DNA of 64,000 nucleotides from Mycolicibacterium sp. CBMA 234 (GTDB lineage Bacteria; Actinomycetota; Actinomycetes; Mycobacteriales; Mycobacteriaceae): the NCBI RefSeq assembly GCF_009729415.1, contig NZ_MPKW01000009.1, positions 302,287 through 366,286 of the forward strand, given 5' to 3'. The notes beneath the pieces were generated by a model. That model was given only the letters and a program-made list of their open reading frames with translations. It was not told the origin of the DNA and ran no database searches. The position numbers and the translations under genes are program-made. Shown in pieces: positions 35,705-44,759 of the stretch; the stretch's first letter is position 1; each line of letters begins with the position of its first letter.

Positions 35705-36265
35705 CTATTCAGGCGGGTTGCTCCGCGGCGGTAGCCGGTCCAACGTCGACAGCACCTCGCGGCACCAGTCAGCCCACATCTGTTCGCTTCGCAGCCCTTG
35801 CTTGAGCACCAGGTGACGCAGGATGTCGGTCTCGGTCTCCGGGACCGAGAAGTCGCGCGCGTCGATGTCGCGGTACGTCGCGAGGTTCTGTTCGTGCACT
35901 TCGAGGTGACGTGTCACGGCGGCTCGAACCCCGGCAATGTCGCCTACTACCGCGGCTGCCCGGAGGCGGATCGCGATCGATTCGCGCACCGGCGCGGGTT
36001 CGTCGATGCCGTGCAGCCAGTCCTGGAGAGCGCTGATTCCGTCCGTGGTGATGGCGAACCGTTTGGGCTGTCCGCGCCCGGGCCGGTCTGGGGGAGTGGT
36101 CGCTTCGACCCAGCCGCAGCTGCTCAGGCGGTCGAGTTCGCGATAGATCTGCTGGTGGGTGGCCGTCCAGAAGTAGCCGAAGGACCGGTCGAAACGCCGC
36201 GTGAGTTCAATCCCGGTTGATTGCCGTTCTGCCAACGCGGTCAGGATGGCGAACTGCAGCGACAT
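35705..36265 (-). CDS. PadR-family transcriptional regulator
   Basis: 186 residues. The PadR winged helix is shown by LQFAILTALAERQSTGIELT, then FWTATHQQIYRELDRLSSCG and the wing QPKRFAITTDGISALQDWL; the C-terminal half is the Vir_act_alpha_C helical domain. It ends 2 nt after the PAS gene stop (convergent). It is divergent from the nitronate monooxygenase gene, its probable target. Confidence 0.87.
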   Translation of the reverse strand: MSLQFAILTALAERQSTGIELTRRFDRSFGYFWTATHQQIYRELDRLSSCGWVEATTPPDRPGRGQPKRFAITTDGISALQDWLHGIDEPAPVRESIAIRLRAAAVVGDIAGVRAAVTRHLEVHEQNLATYRDIDARDFSVPETETDILRHLVLKQGLRSEQMWADWCREVLSTLDRLPPRSNPPE

Positions 36266-36405
36266 GCCTTGGATCGTAGGTGGTGGTCAAACGAGACGTG
36301 ACGACATTTATGCAACTCTGTGCACAGCGTGGCCCGGCCAGGCGCGGTCAACCGCGATTGCACAGCAACTTTGACTCCCGCGTTGTGACGCCCACCACCA
36401 TTCTT

Positions 36406-36419
36406 TGCAACTTATTGCA
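36406..36419. promoter_or_regulatory. Palindrome upstream of the nitronate monooxygenase gene
   Basis: TGCAA-CTTA-TTGCA is a perfect 5-4-5 inverted repeat 67 nt upstream of the start, in the interval shared with padR. A related TATGCAACT sequence lies near 36310. It is a candidate PadR operator. Confidence 0.45.
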
Positions 36420-36486
36420 TAACGGCCCCAGTGGGCCATACCGTCGTGCCAACGCCCGAGTCCGCCATCGATCCGAAGGACCACCG

Positions 36487-37482
36487 ATGAGTCTGCCGCC
36501 CGTGCTCAGCCACCGCCTCACGCTTCCCGTGGTTGCTTCGCCGATGTTCATCGCGTCGGGTCCGGAGCTGGTCAAGGCCGAGTGCCAGGCCGGCATCATC
36601 GGATCGTTCCCGGCGCTGAACGCCCGGCCGGCCAGCCTGCTGACCGACTGGCTGGACGAGATCACCGAGTCGAATGCCGCCTACGCGGCGGCCAACCCGG
36701 ACGCCATCGTCGCCCCGTTCGCGGTGAACCAGATCGTCCACCGATCCAATGACCGCCTCGAACACGACATGGGCGTCATCGTCGAACACAAGGTGCCGAT
36801 CGTCATCACCTCGCTCGGGGCCCGGCCCGAGATCAACGACGCGGTGCACTCGTACGGCGGCATCGTTCTGCACGACATCATCAACAATGAGTTCGCGCAC
36901 AAGGCAATTGACAAGGGTGCCGATGGCATCATCGCTGTCGCGGCCGGTGCCGGCGGACATGCCGGTACGCAGTCCCCGCTCGCGTTGGTGCGCGAGATTC
37001 GGGAATGGTTCGACGGGCCACTGCTGCTGTCCGGCGCCATCGCCCACGGCCGGTCGGTCCTGGCCGCGCTGGCTGCCGGCGCCGACTTCGCCTACGTCGG
37101 TTCGGCTTTCCTGTCGACGCACGAGGCCAACGCGGTGTCCGAGTACAAGCAGATGATCGTCGACTCCACTGCTTCCGGCATCGTTTACAGCAATCTGTTC
37201 ACCGGGGTGCACGGCAATTACTTGCGCGGCAGCATCGTGGCGGCCGGGCTGGATCCCGAGAATCTGCCCGAATCAGACCCGTCCGCAATGAATTTCGGCT
37301 CCGGCGGCGACAGTGATGCCAAGGCGTGGAAGGACATCTGGGGCGCCGGCCAGGGTGTCGGCGCCATCAACGACCGCCGCAGCGTCGCCGAACTCGTCGC
37401 CGTGCTCCGCGAACAGTACGACGAAGCCCGCCGCGATCTGCGCGACACGATTTTCGCCGACGAGCTGACGCCTGCGGTCTAG
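36487..37482 (+). CDS. Nitronate monooxygenase-family FMN oxidoreductase
   Basis: 331 residues, FMN-binding TIM barrel. N-terminal LTLPVVASPMFIASGPELVK, phosphate-binding GAGGHAGTQSPLALV near residue 157 and GAIAHGRSVLAALAAGADFA near 187 identify the 2-nitropropane dioxygenase/NMO family, which oxidise nitronates to carbonyls. The start is the ATG giving MSLPPVLSHR; the open frame further upstream crosses the promoter region. It is probably controlled by the divergent PadR. Confidence 0.88.
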   Translation: MSLPPVLSHRLTLPVVASPMFIASGPELVKAECQAGIIGSFPALNARPASLLTDWLDEITESNAAYAAANPDAIVAPFAVNQIVHRSNDRLEHDMGVIVEHKVPIVITSLGARPEINDAVHSYGGIVLHDIINNEFAHKAIDKGADGIIAVAAGAGGHAGTQSPLALVREIREWFDGPLLLSGAIAHGRSVLAALAAGADFAYVGSAFLSTHEANAVSEYKQMIVDSTASGIVYSNLFTGVHGNYLRGSIVAAGLDPENLPESDPSAMNFGSGGDSDAKAWKDIWGAGQGVGAINDRRSVAELVAVLREQYDEARRDLRDTIFADELTPAV

Positions 37483-37544
37483 GGCGCCGAGCCCACGCCT
37501 TTGGGTGCGTAGGTCTGCAGGTAGGCGACGACCATGCGGCGCGC

Positions 37545-37973
37545 CTAGTCGATCGTCGCGTCATCACCAGCCAGGGAGCGGCGGAACGCGACGTCGAACA
37601 GCCGATCGACGACTTCGAAGCTGAGCAGCAGAACTGGCGATGGTGTCTTGGGGCTCAACAGTTTTCGATGAACTAGGACGTTCCAGAGTTCTTCGGCCCA
37701 GGATTCGTCGAACACGTGGGCCAGATCGGTGAGCGTCGCGTTGCGCCCCGAGAACCACAGCTGAACGAGCCGCGAGAGTTCGGCATCGACCTGGCTGCGG
37801 TCGGCGAAGTAGTGGTACAGCGACGCAGTCGGGATGCCGGCATGTTCGCCAATGGCCTTGATGGTGGCTGCGGCATAACCCTGCTCGGCAAGAAGCGTCT
37901 CAGCTGAGTCGAGGATGGCCTGCGTCCGCTCGATGCTGCGGCGCTGTACCGCAGTTCTCGTGCGCGACTGCAT
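37545..37973 (-). CDS. TetR-family regulator of the amine oxidase operon
   Basis: 142 residues, short for the family. The helix-turn-helix is complete (AILDSAETLLAEQGYAAATI and IPTASLYHYFADRSQVDAEL), followed by a small C-terminal domain. The ATG giving MQSRTRTAVQ was chosen because the frame upstream contains two copies of the probable operator. It is divergent from the amine oxidase operon, which it probably represses. Confidence 0.82.
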   Translation of the reverse strand: MQSRTRTAVQRRSIERTQAILDSAETLLAEQGYAAATIKAIGEHAGIPTASLYHYFADRSQVDAELSRLVQLWFSGRNATLTDLAHVFDESWAEELWNVLVHRKLLSPKTPSPVLLLSFEVVDRLFDVAFRRSLAGDDATID

Positions 37974-37976
37974 CGG

Positions 37977-38002
37977 CGACTCATAGTCGATCACGATTCG
38001 AG
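37977..38002. promoter_or_regulatory. TetR operator copy 1 (CGACTnnnAGTCG plus tail)
   Basis: The palindrome CGACT-cat-AGTCG followed by ATCACGATTCGAG lies 4 nt upstream of the tetR start. An identical 26-nt unit except for the three central bases is at 38040-38065, 63 bp away (six helical turns). Confidence 0.7.
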
Positions 38003-38039
38003 ATCGTATCAAGTTGACCGTTGACACGCGACTAATCCG

Positions 38040-38065
38040 CGACTTAAAGTCGATCACGATTCGAG
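38040..38065. promoter_or_regulatory. TetR operator copy 2 upstream of the amine oxidase
   Basis: CGACT-taa-AGTCG followed by ATCACGATTCGAG, ending 32 nt before the amine oxidase ATG. With copy 1 it brackets the divergent promoters. Confidence 0.7.
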
Positions 38066-38097
38066 TTCAACTTCTGAACGACGCGAGAGGCGGAGAA

Positions 38098-39477
38098 ATG
38101 GTCAACAGTCAGAATGCGGACGTGGTCGTGGTAGGCGCCGGGCTGTCCGGCCTGACCGCGGCACATCGACTGGCAGGGCAGGGGCTGTCAGTAGTGGTGC
38201 TCGAGGCCGGCGATCGCGTGGGTGGCCGGACCGTCAACGTCGACGTCGGCAATGGCGCCATCAGCGATGGCGGCGGGCAGTGGATCGGTACATTGCACAA
38301 TCGGATGTTCTCGCTGGTCGAGGAACTGGGTCTGTCGACCTACCGGACGTATACCGACGGCAAGACCATCTACCAACAGCATGGCAAGCGCCGCACCTAC
38401 GAGGGAGTGATCCCGCCGCTGAGTCCGGCGGCGATGCTCGACTACGGGCAGGCGCAGTTCCGGCTGCAGCGCATGGCCAATCAGGTGCCGGTGGCGGCCC
38501 CGTGGACAGCCAAGAAAGCCAACATCTGGGACAGCATGACGTTCGGCAACTGGGTGGACACCAACTGCCTGTTGAGTGAGGTCAAGCACCTGCTCAATCT
38601 GTCCTTCACCACGATGTATGCCGAAGACCCCCATCGGATTTCGCTGCTCAAGGTGCTGCACCAGATCGCAACCTCCGGTGGCATGGAGTTCATGACCAAC
38701 GCTCGTGACGGTGCTCAGGACTACCGGGTGGTCGAAGGCATGCAGGCGGTGTCCATGACCATGGCGGACAAGTTGGGAGATTGCGTGGTGCTGAATTCGC
38801 CGGTCACCGAGGTCCACCAAGATTCCGATGGCGTGCTGGTCCGATCGGCGCGCGCCGACGTCCGGTGTCGGCGGGTGATCGTGGCGATGTCGCCGGCGGA
38901 TGCCGATCGCATCAGCTTCACCCCGGGGCTGCCCGGCCGCCGCAAGGACCTGCAGCGGGTGTGGCACAACGGCACTGAGACAAAGGTTTTCGCGGTCTAC
39001 GACAAGCCGTTCTGGCGAGAAAAGGGTTTCAACGGAATGGCCCTCACCGATCTGCCCATCGCGCATTTCGTGGTCGACAATTCGCCGGCTGACGCCAGCG
39101 TGGGCATCCTGCTGGTCTTCGTCGGCACCGTCGGCGGCGGTGCCGGACTGAGCTGGTCCGACGACGTGCTCAACGACGAGTCCGCCCGTCATGCCGCATT
39201 CATCAAGGACCTGGTGGCGTTGTTCGGCCCCGAGGCCGCCAATCCTGTTCAGGTGGTGGAGAAGTCGTGGGTCGACGAACCGTGGATCAATGGTTGTGTT
39301 GGTACCCGCGCACCTGGCGTACTGACCAGCTACACCGACGCCGCCACCAAGCCGGTGGACCGCGTGCACTGGGCCGGCGCGGAAGCGGCCCCCGAGTTCG
39401 AGAGCTACCTGGAAGGTGCCGTCCGCTCCGCTGAGCGGGCGGTTGCCGAAGCCTGCGCGGCAGCGGGCTGGCAATAG
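38098..39477 (+). CDS. Flavin monoamine oxidase-family protein
   Basis: 459 residues. FAD-binding VVVGAGLSGLTAAHRLAGQG near residue 9, GGRTVNV near 41, GGQWIG near 59, and the C-terminal VHWAGAEAAPEFESYLEGAV near 423, all typical of monoamine oxidase/putrescine oxidase-like enzymes that oxidise amines to imines with FAD and O2. GGAG ribosome site. First gene of an operon with a saccharopine-dehydrogenase-like protein and a membrane protein, under the divergent TetR. Substrate unknown. Confidence 0.9.
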   Translation: MVNSQNADVVVVGAGLSGLTAAHRLAGQGLSVVVLEAGDRVGGRTVNVDVGNGAISDGGGQWIGTLHNRMFSLVEELGLSTYRTYTDGKTIYQQHGKRRTYEGVIPPLSPAAMLDYGQAQFRLQRMANQVPVAAPWTAKKANIWDSMTFGNWVDTNCLLSEVKHLLNLSFTTMYAEDPHRISLLKVLHQIATSGGMEFMTNARDGAQDYRVVEGMQAVSMTMADKLGDCVVLNSPVTEVHQDSDGVLVRSARADVRCRRVIVAMSPADADRISFTPGLPGRRKDLQRVWHNGTETKVFAVYDKPFWREKGFNGMALTDLPIAHFVVDNSPADASVGILLVFVGTVGGGAGLSWSDDVLNDESARHAAFIKDLVALFGPEAANPVQVVEKSWVDEPWINGCVGTRAPGVLTSYTDAATKPVDRVHWAGAEAAPEFESYLEGAVRSAERAVAEACAAAGWQ

Positions 39478-39516
39478 CGCGCAAAACCGTTGAGCGACAA
39501 CAATAAGGAGCAAGTC

Positions 39517-40776
39517 ATGGTTGACAATCGACGACGAGTCGTCTTCATCGGTGCCGCAGGTGAGATGTGCCGTCTCGCTATCGAGCGGTTCGCCGTCGCC
39601 GCGGGCGACTGGAAGCTGGAGTTGTATGACATCCGGCCCGAGCTGCTCGACCAGCTGATCGAGCTGCTGCCGACCGGTCTGGCCACCGCTGCCCGGCTGG
39701 ACCTATTCGACGCCGACGGGCTGCGCAACGTCGTCGAAGGCGCCGCGCTCGTGGTGCTCGGCGCAGGGCCGTACAACCGCACCGCCGGCCCGGTGATGGA
39801 CGCGTGTTTGGCCGCCAAGGTGCCTTATCTGGACTTCGATGACGACATCGAAAGCACCTTGCACGCGCTGACTTTGACCGACATCGCCCGCGAGGCCGGC
39901 GTCCCGATGTACATCGGCTGCGGCGCCTCACCGGGCATCACCAACGTGTTGGTCGCTGACGCGGCCGGCGAGCTGGATAGCGTCGAGAACATCGACGTGT
40001 ATTGGGTGGTCGGCGATGAGCGCGGCTCCATCGGGCGCGCGGTGCTCGACCACATGCTGCGGGTCGCCGCGGGGCCATGTATGGCGTGGCAGAACGGTGG
40101 ACCGGTGATGCACCAGTCCTGGCTGGAGACCCGCTGGACGGAATTGGGCGCAGGCCTGGGGCTGACCATGGTGCACGAGACCGCCCACCCAGAGCCGGTG
40201 ACCTTGCCGCGAAAGTATCCGGATGCCAAGAATATTCGCTGTTTCGGTGGGCTGGACCCGGCGCCTTACAACGGCCTGATCCGCGGCGTCGGTCTCGCGG
40301 TGCAGAAGGGGCAGATGCCCGTGGAAGAGGCGATCGACTTCCTCGTGGCGCTGCTGACCAACAAATTCGGCAGTGTCCAGGGCTGGCGCCATGCCCTCTC
40401 TGGATTGCGCGGCGTCGTGCGCACCGGGGAGGTGACGCGCACCGAACTGATCAAGTTCCTGGCCAAAGCGGCTGTGGGCCATACATTCCCCTACAAGTCG
40501 GGGCTGAAGGTCGAGGTGACGGGCCTGCGGAACGGCGTGCCTACCGTCGTCAGCCGCCGTACGCCGACCAGCGGCCCCGGCACCTACCTGTTCACCGACA
40601 TGGCCGCCGCGACCGGAACGGCGTGTGCCGCATTCATGGTGGTGGCTCTCGATGATGAATCAGGCAGCCGGGCAGGGGTTTTCACGCCCGAGGAGTGGGC
40701 TGAGCCGCAGCGGTTCTACCAGGCGCTCGAGCGGGTCGGCACTCCGCGCGACGAAATCCTCGACGTCTCCCACTAG
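39517..40776 (+). CDS. Saccharopine dehydrogenase-like NAD(P)-binding protein
   Basis: 419 residues from the ATG behind AAGGAG (an in-frame ATG 27 nt upstream lacks one). N-terminal Rossmann motif VVFIGAAGEMCRLAIERF, then a long dimer domain with CGASPGITNVLVADAAGE near 136, as in saccharopine dehydrogenase/reductase family proteins. These join or split amino acids and keto acids, or act on other imines. Next to an amine oxidase, it could reduce or condense the imine or aldehyde made there; this is inference. Confidence 0.83.
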   Translation: MVDNRRRVVFIGAAGEMCRLAIERFAVAAGDWKLELYDIRPELLDQLIELLPTGLATAARLDLFDADGLRNVVEGAALVVLGAGPYNRTAGPVMDACLAAKVPYLDFDDDIESTLHALTLTDIAREAGVPMYIGCGASPGITNVLVADAAGELDSVENIDVYWVVGDERGSIGRAVLDHMLRVAAGPCMAWQNGGPVMHQSWLETRWTELGAGLGLTMVHETAHPEPVTLPRKYPDAKNIRCFGGLDPAPYNGLIRGVGLAVQKGQMPVEEAIDFLVALLTNKFGSVQGWRHALSGLRGVVRTGEVTRTELIKFLAKAAVGHTFPYKSGLKVEVTGLRNGVPTVVSRRTPTSGPGTYLFTDMAAATGTACAAFMVVALDDESGSRAGVFTPEEWAEPQRFYQALERVGTPRDEILDVSH

Positions 40777-40790
40777 GCACAGGGCTGATC

Positions 40791-41471
40791 ATGGATCTCA
40801 AGACCGCACTGTACGCACTCGCCGATCTGGTCATGATCGTCGCCGGGTTCACCTACGGCTTCAAGTTCGTTCGGAACTACCAGAACTACCTGCTCGGCCT
40901 CGAATGGATCATCGTCGCGTCGTCGGGAACCAATTTCCTGGTCTACGGGCTGATCGGAGCCAACGAAACCAGCCCGATGTTTGACGCGGCATTTTTCCTC
41001 GATGCGTTCTCGAGGTCCGTCGGCATCACGGTGATCCTGGTGTTGGGGCTGATGAAGGTCACCCACGGATGCAAGCCGTCGATCGCCGTCGACGTCGTCG
41101 TCTTCGGGCTCGCCATCGTCGCGGGAGTGGTCATGTCGTTGTTCGCCGCGGATCTCGGCGTGGCCGGTGCAATCTTCTATGTGGTGATGAACGCGCTGAC
41201 CACGCTGTTCCTGTTCTACTTCGCGTGGCGGCTCTGGCACATCGCTGCGCACCGCAACGCGGTAGCCGTTGTGGCGGTGACGGTTGCGGCAACTGCCATC
41301 GCCGGGATGTACGACTTCTATCGGATTCCGGGCGACGATCAACACCACACGATCTTCTACATCCTGGCTCTCACCACGTGGGCCGCGCAGATGATCGTGT
41401 ACTACTGCGGGTATCGGGTGCTGCACGACCAAAACGAACGAATTTCGGCCACAAAAGTGCTTGTTCCGTAG
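40791..41471 (+). CDS. Seven-helix membrane protein of unknown function
   Basis: 226 residues with about seven membrane helices (residues ~5-25, 38-56, 68-86, 100-120, 125-147, 155-172 and 188-208). No family is recognised. It begins 14 nt after the saccharopine-dehydrogenase-like gene and completes the TetR-controlled operon; a substrate permease or sensor role would fit, but nothing in the sequence shows which. Confidence 0.75.
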   Translation: MDLKTALYALADLVMIVAGFTYGFKFVRNYQNYLLGLEWIIVASSGTNFLVYGLIGANETSPMFDAAFFLDAFSRSVGITVILVLGLMKVTHGCKPSIAVDVVVFGLAIVAGVVMSLFAADLGVAGAIFYVVMNALTTLFLFYFAWRLWHIAAHRNAVAVVAVTVAATAIAGMYDFYRIPGDDQHHTIFYILALTTWAAQMIVYYCGYRVLHDQNERISATKVLVP

Positions 41472-41549
41472 CAATCGGCTCGTACCGATTTGGCAAAGTT
41501 CCAGCAACCTTGGTCATCTGCCGGATGTGGGGTCTAAACTCCGTTCCTA

Positions 41550-42320
41550 ATGTGTGAATTTGACATGAACGCGTGCGATCCTGGGGACGTCGCCCGCCAA
41601 CTGGACGAGTCGGGGGTCGCTCGGGTAGCAAACGCTGTGCGAGGCGATTGGCTGGTGGATTCGCGTGACGAGATCGACCGCTGGTTCGCAGAGCACGGCG
41701 AACGAGATCACTTCATCACTTCACCGCAGGACGGGCACCTCGAGGCCATCCAGGCGTTCATGATGGGCGAGTCGGTACGCGCGTTTCTGGACGCGGTGGT
41801 TCGGCAGCGGTTCCCGGACCGGGCACACGAATTGGCAGGCACCGCGGTCCGAATGGTCGCTGGTCCGCACGCCGACGGGGACGCCTGGTGGTTCCACTAC
41901 GACGCCAGCGTGGTGACCATGGTGGTCCCGCTGTTCCTGCCTGACGCTGAACCGGGCGAATCAGGGGAATTGGTCGGGCTTTTCAACAAGCGGCCTTTTC
42001 GGCGGTCCATCGCCGTCAACATCGTCGAGAAGTTCGTGCACCAGGGCGGGAGGTTTCGGCGACGCGTCGTGCGCAACCTGGGCCGCGTCGGCGGCCCAAC
42101 CGTCGTCGATATGAATGTCGGTGACGTGTACCTGTTTTGGGGATATCGGAGCCTGCACGCGAACATGCCGATCGCCTCGGGTCAACGGCGCGTCACGTTG
42201 CTCATTCATTACGGTCAGCCGCACGCGCCCAGCGGCGCTTTGAATGCCGCCAAACGCCTGAGCTGGGCGTTGCATGGCCGAGCCGAGGCCACGGACCAGT
42301 CGGCCGCCGGGGCGTACTGA
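41550..42320 (+). CDS. Fe(II)/2-oxoglutarate dioxygenase-like protein
   Basis: 256 residues. The jelly-roll metal motif is visible as HYDASVVTMVVPLFLPD (His-x-Asp, near residue 117) with a distal His in YLFWGYRSLHANMPI near 207 and an Arg in SGQRRVTLL for the co-substrate, as in phytanoyl-CoA dioxygenase relatives. Family placement is moderate. No strong ribosome site is seen; ATG at 41565 is an alternative. Substrate unknown; it may belong functionally with the preceding operon. Confidence 0.7.
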   Translation: MCEFDMNACDPGDVARQLDESGVARVANAVRGDWLVDSRDEIDRWFAEHGERDHFITSPQDGHLEAIQAFMMGESVRAFLDAVVRQRFPDRAHELAGTAVRMVAGPHADGDAWWFHYDASVVTMVVPLFLPDAEPGESGELVGLFNKRPFRRSIAVNIVEKFVHQGGRFRRRVVRNLGRVGGPTVVDMNVGDVYLFWGYRSLHANMPIASGQRRVTLLIHYGQPHAPSGALNAAKRLSWALHGRAEATDQSAAGAY

Positions 42321-42347
42321 CCGGCCTGGTCCGTAGCGGGCTTGGGG

Positions 42348-42653
42348 CTAGCGGCAGGTGTTGGCGCTGACCCAGCGGCCGTTCCAACCGACGCAGCCCT
42401 GGACTGGTGGCGGAGGCGGAGGCGGCGGCATGTCCTCAGGCAGCGGGGCGTAGTACGCCGGCGGTGGGACGTACGGTGCGACGGCGCCGAAATCGGTGCA
42501 GCCGCTGACCGTGATCCGTCGTCCGGCGCCGAAGCAGACGTCGGCACTCGCGGTGCCGGCGGGGATGACCGCGAGCAACCCGGGGACAGCAGCTGCGGCC
42601 AGCGCGGCGGCGATCAGCCCACGACGCGGACGTAGCGATGAGGTAGTCATCAT
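42348..42653 (-). CDS. Small secreted proline-rich protein
   Basis: 101 residues: signal peptide (residues ~12-37, cleavage after ASA), then Cys40, Cys52, a run of eight prolines around 76-83, and a C-terminal CVGWNGRWVSANTCR with two more cysteines. Four mature cysteines suggest two disulphides. It overlaps the haemophore gene by 4 nt (ATGA), so the two are made together. Function unknown. Confidence 0.72.
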   Translation of the reverse strand: MMTTSSLRPRRGLIAAALAAAAVPGLLAVIPAGTASADVCFGAGRRITVSGCTDFGAVAPYVPPPAYYAPLPEDMPPPPPPPPVQGCVGWNGRWVSANTCR

Positions 42654-43027
42654 TCGCCCAACAGCGGCCGGTCGGGCTGCGCCAGGCCGCAGCGGTCGCG
42701 GAAATCGGTCATGGGCTGACGGATCGCCCGAAGCTCGTCGTGCGCCTGCGGGTGTGCATCGAAGAACGCCCGCACATCCTTGGCGACCTCATCTTGCGGC
42801 TTGCCCTTCAGGCTGCCGTAAAAGTCGTTGACGTCAGGGTGCGTAAACAGGTACGCGGAGGCAGAGGCGGCGACGCCCGAAGCCACCCCGGCCAAGTCTG
42901 CGGGGGTGCAGTTCGGGGGGTCGGCTAGCGCCTGACCCGAGGTCGGCAGGGCAATAGCCATGACGGCCATTGCGGCTCCCGCGGCAGCTACGACCGCCCG
43001 CTGGGCGACCGATTTGGTGAACACCAT
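42650..43027 (-). CDS. Secreted haemophore-family haem-binding protein (Rv0203-like)
   Basis: 125 residues with a signal peptide (cleavage near residue 35, ALA). The mature ~90 residues fit the mycobacterial haemophore domain: two cysteines at 40 and 113 that would pair, LAGVASGVAASASAYLFTHP and the helical VRAFFDAHPQAHDEL. Rv0203, the model protein, carries haem in the cell envelope. The start is the ATG after a weak GGAAAGG site. The proline-rich gene is coupled downstream. Haem binding is inferred from the family. Confidence 0.82.
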   Translation of the reverse strand: MVFTKSVAQRAVVAAAGAAMAVMAIALPTSGQALADPPNCTPADLAGVASGVAASASAYLFTHPDVNDFYGSLKGKPQDEVAKDVRAFFDAHPQAHDELRAIRQPMTDFRDRCGLAQPDRPLLGE

Positions 43028-43265
43028 TGCCGTAATCCTTTCCACAGTGCCAGGTCGGTGCCGAATGGCTACCGGACACAAGCCGGACTGTAGCAGGGCG
43101 GATTGACCCAGCCGATATTTTCTGCGGCGGCTCGGGCCCAGGCTAACGGCGACGGCCGTCGCCGATGGTGACTGTTTGTTGCCTGGAGACTCTGGCAAAG
43201 CGTCACCGCAGTCCGTTGCGCGGTTTCGTGCTCTGACCTTCGCGGGTTCAGTTGCCAAACTGCTT

Positions 43266-44759
43266 CTACGACAAGGTCGCATCTATCTTGCTGGCCGGAT
43301 CAGGTGCTCGCGACGGCAGGGACGTTGTCGTCTTGTCCTGGTTCCAGCGGGTCAGGGCAAGGTACCCAGCGCAGACCATCGCTGCCCAAACGGCGCCGAC
43401 CGCCAGCGCCGTGCGTCCGCTGTCGGTGAAGAACAGCAGCACCACGACCAGGCCGAGCAGCCCCAGCGCGAGCGCAGTGGTCAGCGGTGCGGCAGGCAGT
43501 CGATAGTCGCTGGCCGGCAATGCGCCGTCCTTGACGCGGGCGCGGTAAACCATGTGGCAGACGAGAATAACTCCCCAGACGAAGATGATGCCGACGGTGG
43601 AGACAGAGGTGATGTAGGCGAAAGCCTTGTCGGGGGAGATGGCGTTGATGACAACGCCCAGGACCATGACGCCCGCCGAGAGACTGATTCCGGTGAATGG
43701 CACCGCGCGAGAGCTGAGGGCGCCGACCCGGGCAGGCGCTTGCCCGCGCAGCGACAGGCTGCGAAGCATCCGGCCGGTGGAGTAGATGCCCGAGTTGCAG
43801 GAAGACAGTGCGGCGGTGAGCAGCACGAAATTCATGATGCCCGCCGCAGCCGGGATTCCGATCTGTTCGAAGACCTCGACGAACGGGCTTTTTCCCGAGT
43901 GGAAGTTTCGCCAGCTGGCGACGGACATGATCACCAGCAGCGCGCCGATGTAGAACAGGCCGATGCGGATCGGAAGGGAATTGATCGCCTTTCTCAGCGT
44001 CGTTTTGGGTTCACGCGCCTCGCCCGCGGTTACCCCGACAAGTTCGACGCCGACGTATGCGAACAGCACGATCTGCAGCGTCATCAACGACTGGCCGAAA
44101 CCGTGGGGGAACACCCCGCCATCCGCCCACAGGTTGGTCACCGACGGGTTGGTGACGTGACCGAATCCGATGGTCAAGACCCCGATTCCGATCAGGATCA
44201 TGCCCACGATCGCGGTGATTTTGACTGCGGAGAACCAGAATTCGGCTTCTCCGAACAGCCGTACTGAGACCAGGTTCGCACTGAACAGCGCGGCCAACAC
44301 CACCAGCGCTGTGATCCAGGGCTTGATGTCGAACCAGTATTCGACGTACTTGCCCGCGACCGTGATTTCGGCCATGCAGGTGGTCACCCACACCGCCCAA
44401 TAGGTCCAGCCGGTGGCGAACCCGGCGAAGCGGCCGAGGAACTCGTTGGCGTAGTCGGCGAAGCTGCCGGAGACCGGCCGGTACACCAGCAACTCACCCA
44501 GTGCCCGCATGACCACGAAGACGGCGAGGCCCGCGAGGAGGTGCGACAGGATCAACGCGGGACCCGCCTGAGCGATCGCCCCGCCCGATCCGTAGAACAG
44601 GCCCGTACCGATCGCCCCGCCGATCGCGATCATCTGAATTGTCCGCGAACTCAATCCGCGGCTGTAGCCCTCCGACTCGGTAGCCCCGTGCGGCGGGTGC
44701 TCGGGCGTTGTTCTCCCAGTCGTTTTCGCGTGTTGCAGTCGGTCGGGAATTGCTGTCAT
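43266..44759 (-). CDS. Amino-acid permease (APC superfamily, GabP/CycA type)
   Basis: 497 residues, 12 membrane helices. First-helix consensus IAIGGAIGTGLFYGSGGAIAQAGP near residues 43-66, then GELLVYRPVSGSFADYANEF, are those of proton-coupled amino-acid transporters (AnsP, CycA, GabP). The start is the ATG behind GGAGTGGAGAC. N-terminal ~40 residues are hydrophilic. The exact amino acid cannot be told. Confidence 0.88.
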   Translation of the reverse strand: MTAIPDRLQHAKTTGRTTPEHPPHGATESEGYSRGLSSRTIQMIAIGGAIGTGLFYGSGGAIAQAGPALILSHLLAGLAVFVVMRALGELLVYRPVSGSFADYANEFLGRFAGFATGWTYWAVWVTTCMAEITVAGKYVEYWFDIKPWITALVVLAALFSANLVSVRLFGEAEFWFSAVKITAIVGMILIGIGVLTIGFGHVTNPSVTNLWADGGVFPHGFGQSLMTLQIVLFAYVGVELVGVTAGEAREPKTTLRKAINSLPIRIGLFYIGALLVIMSVASWRNFHSGKSPFVEVFEQIGIPAAAGIMNFVLLTAALSSCNSGIYSTGRMLRSLSLRGQAPARVGALSSRAVPFTGISLSAGVMVLGVVINAISPDKAFAYITSVSTVGIIFVWGVILVCHMVYRARVKDGALPASDYRLPAAPLTTALALGLLGLVVVLLFFTDSGRTALAVGAVWAAMVCAGYLALTRWNQDKTTTSLPSRAPDPASKIDATLS

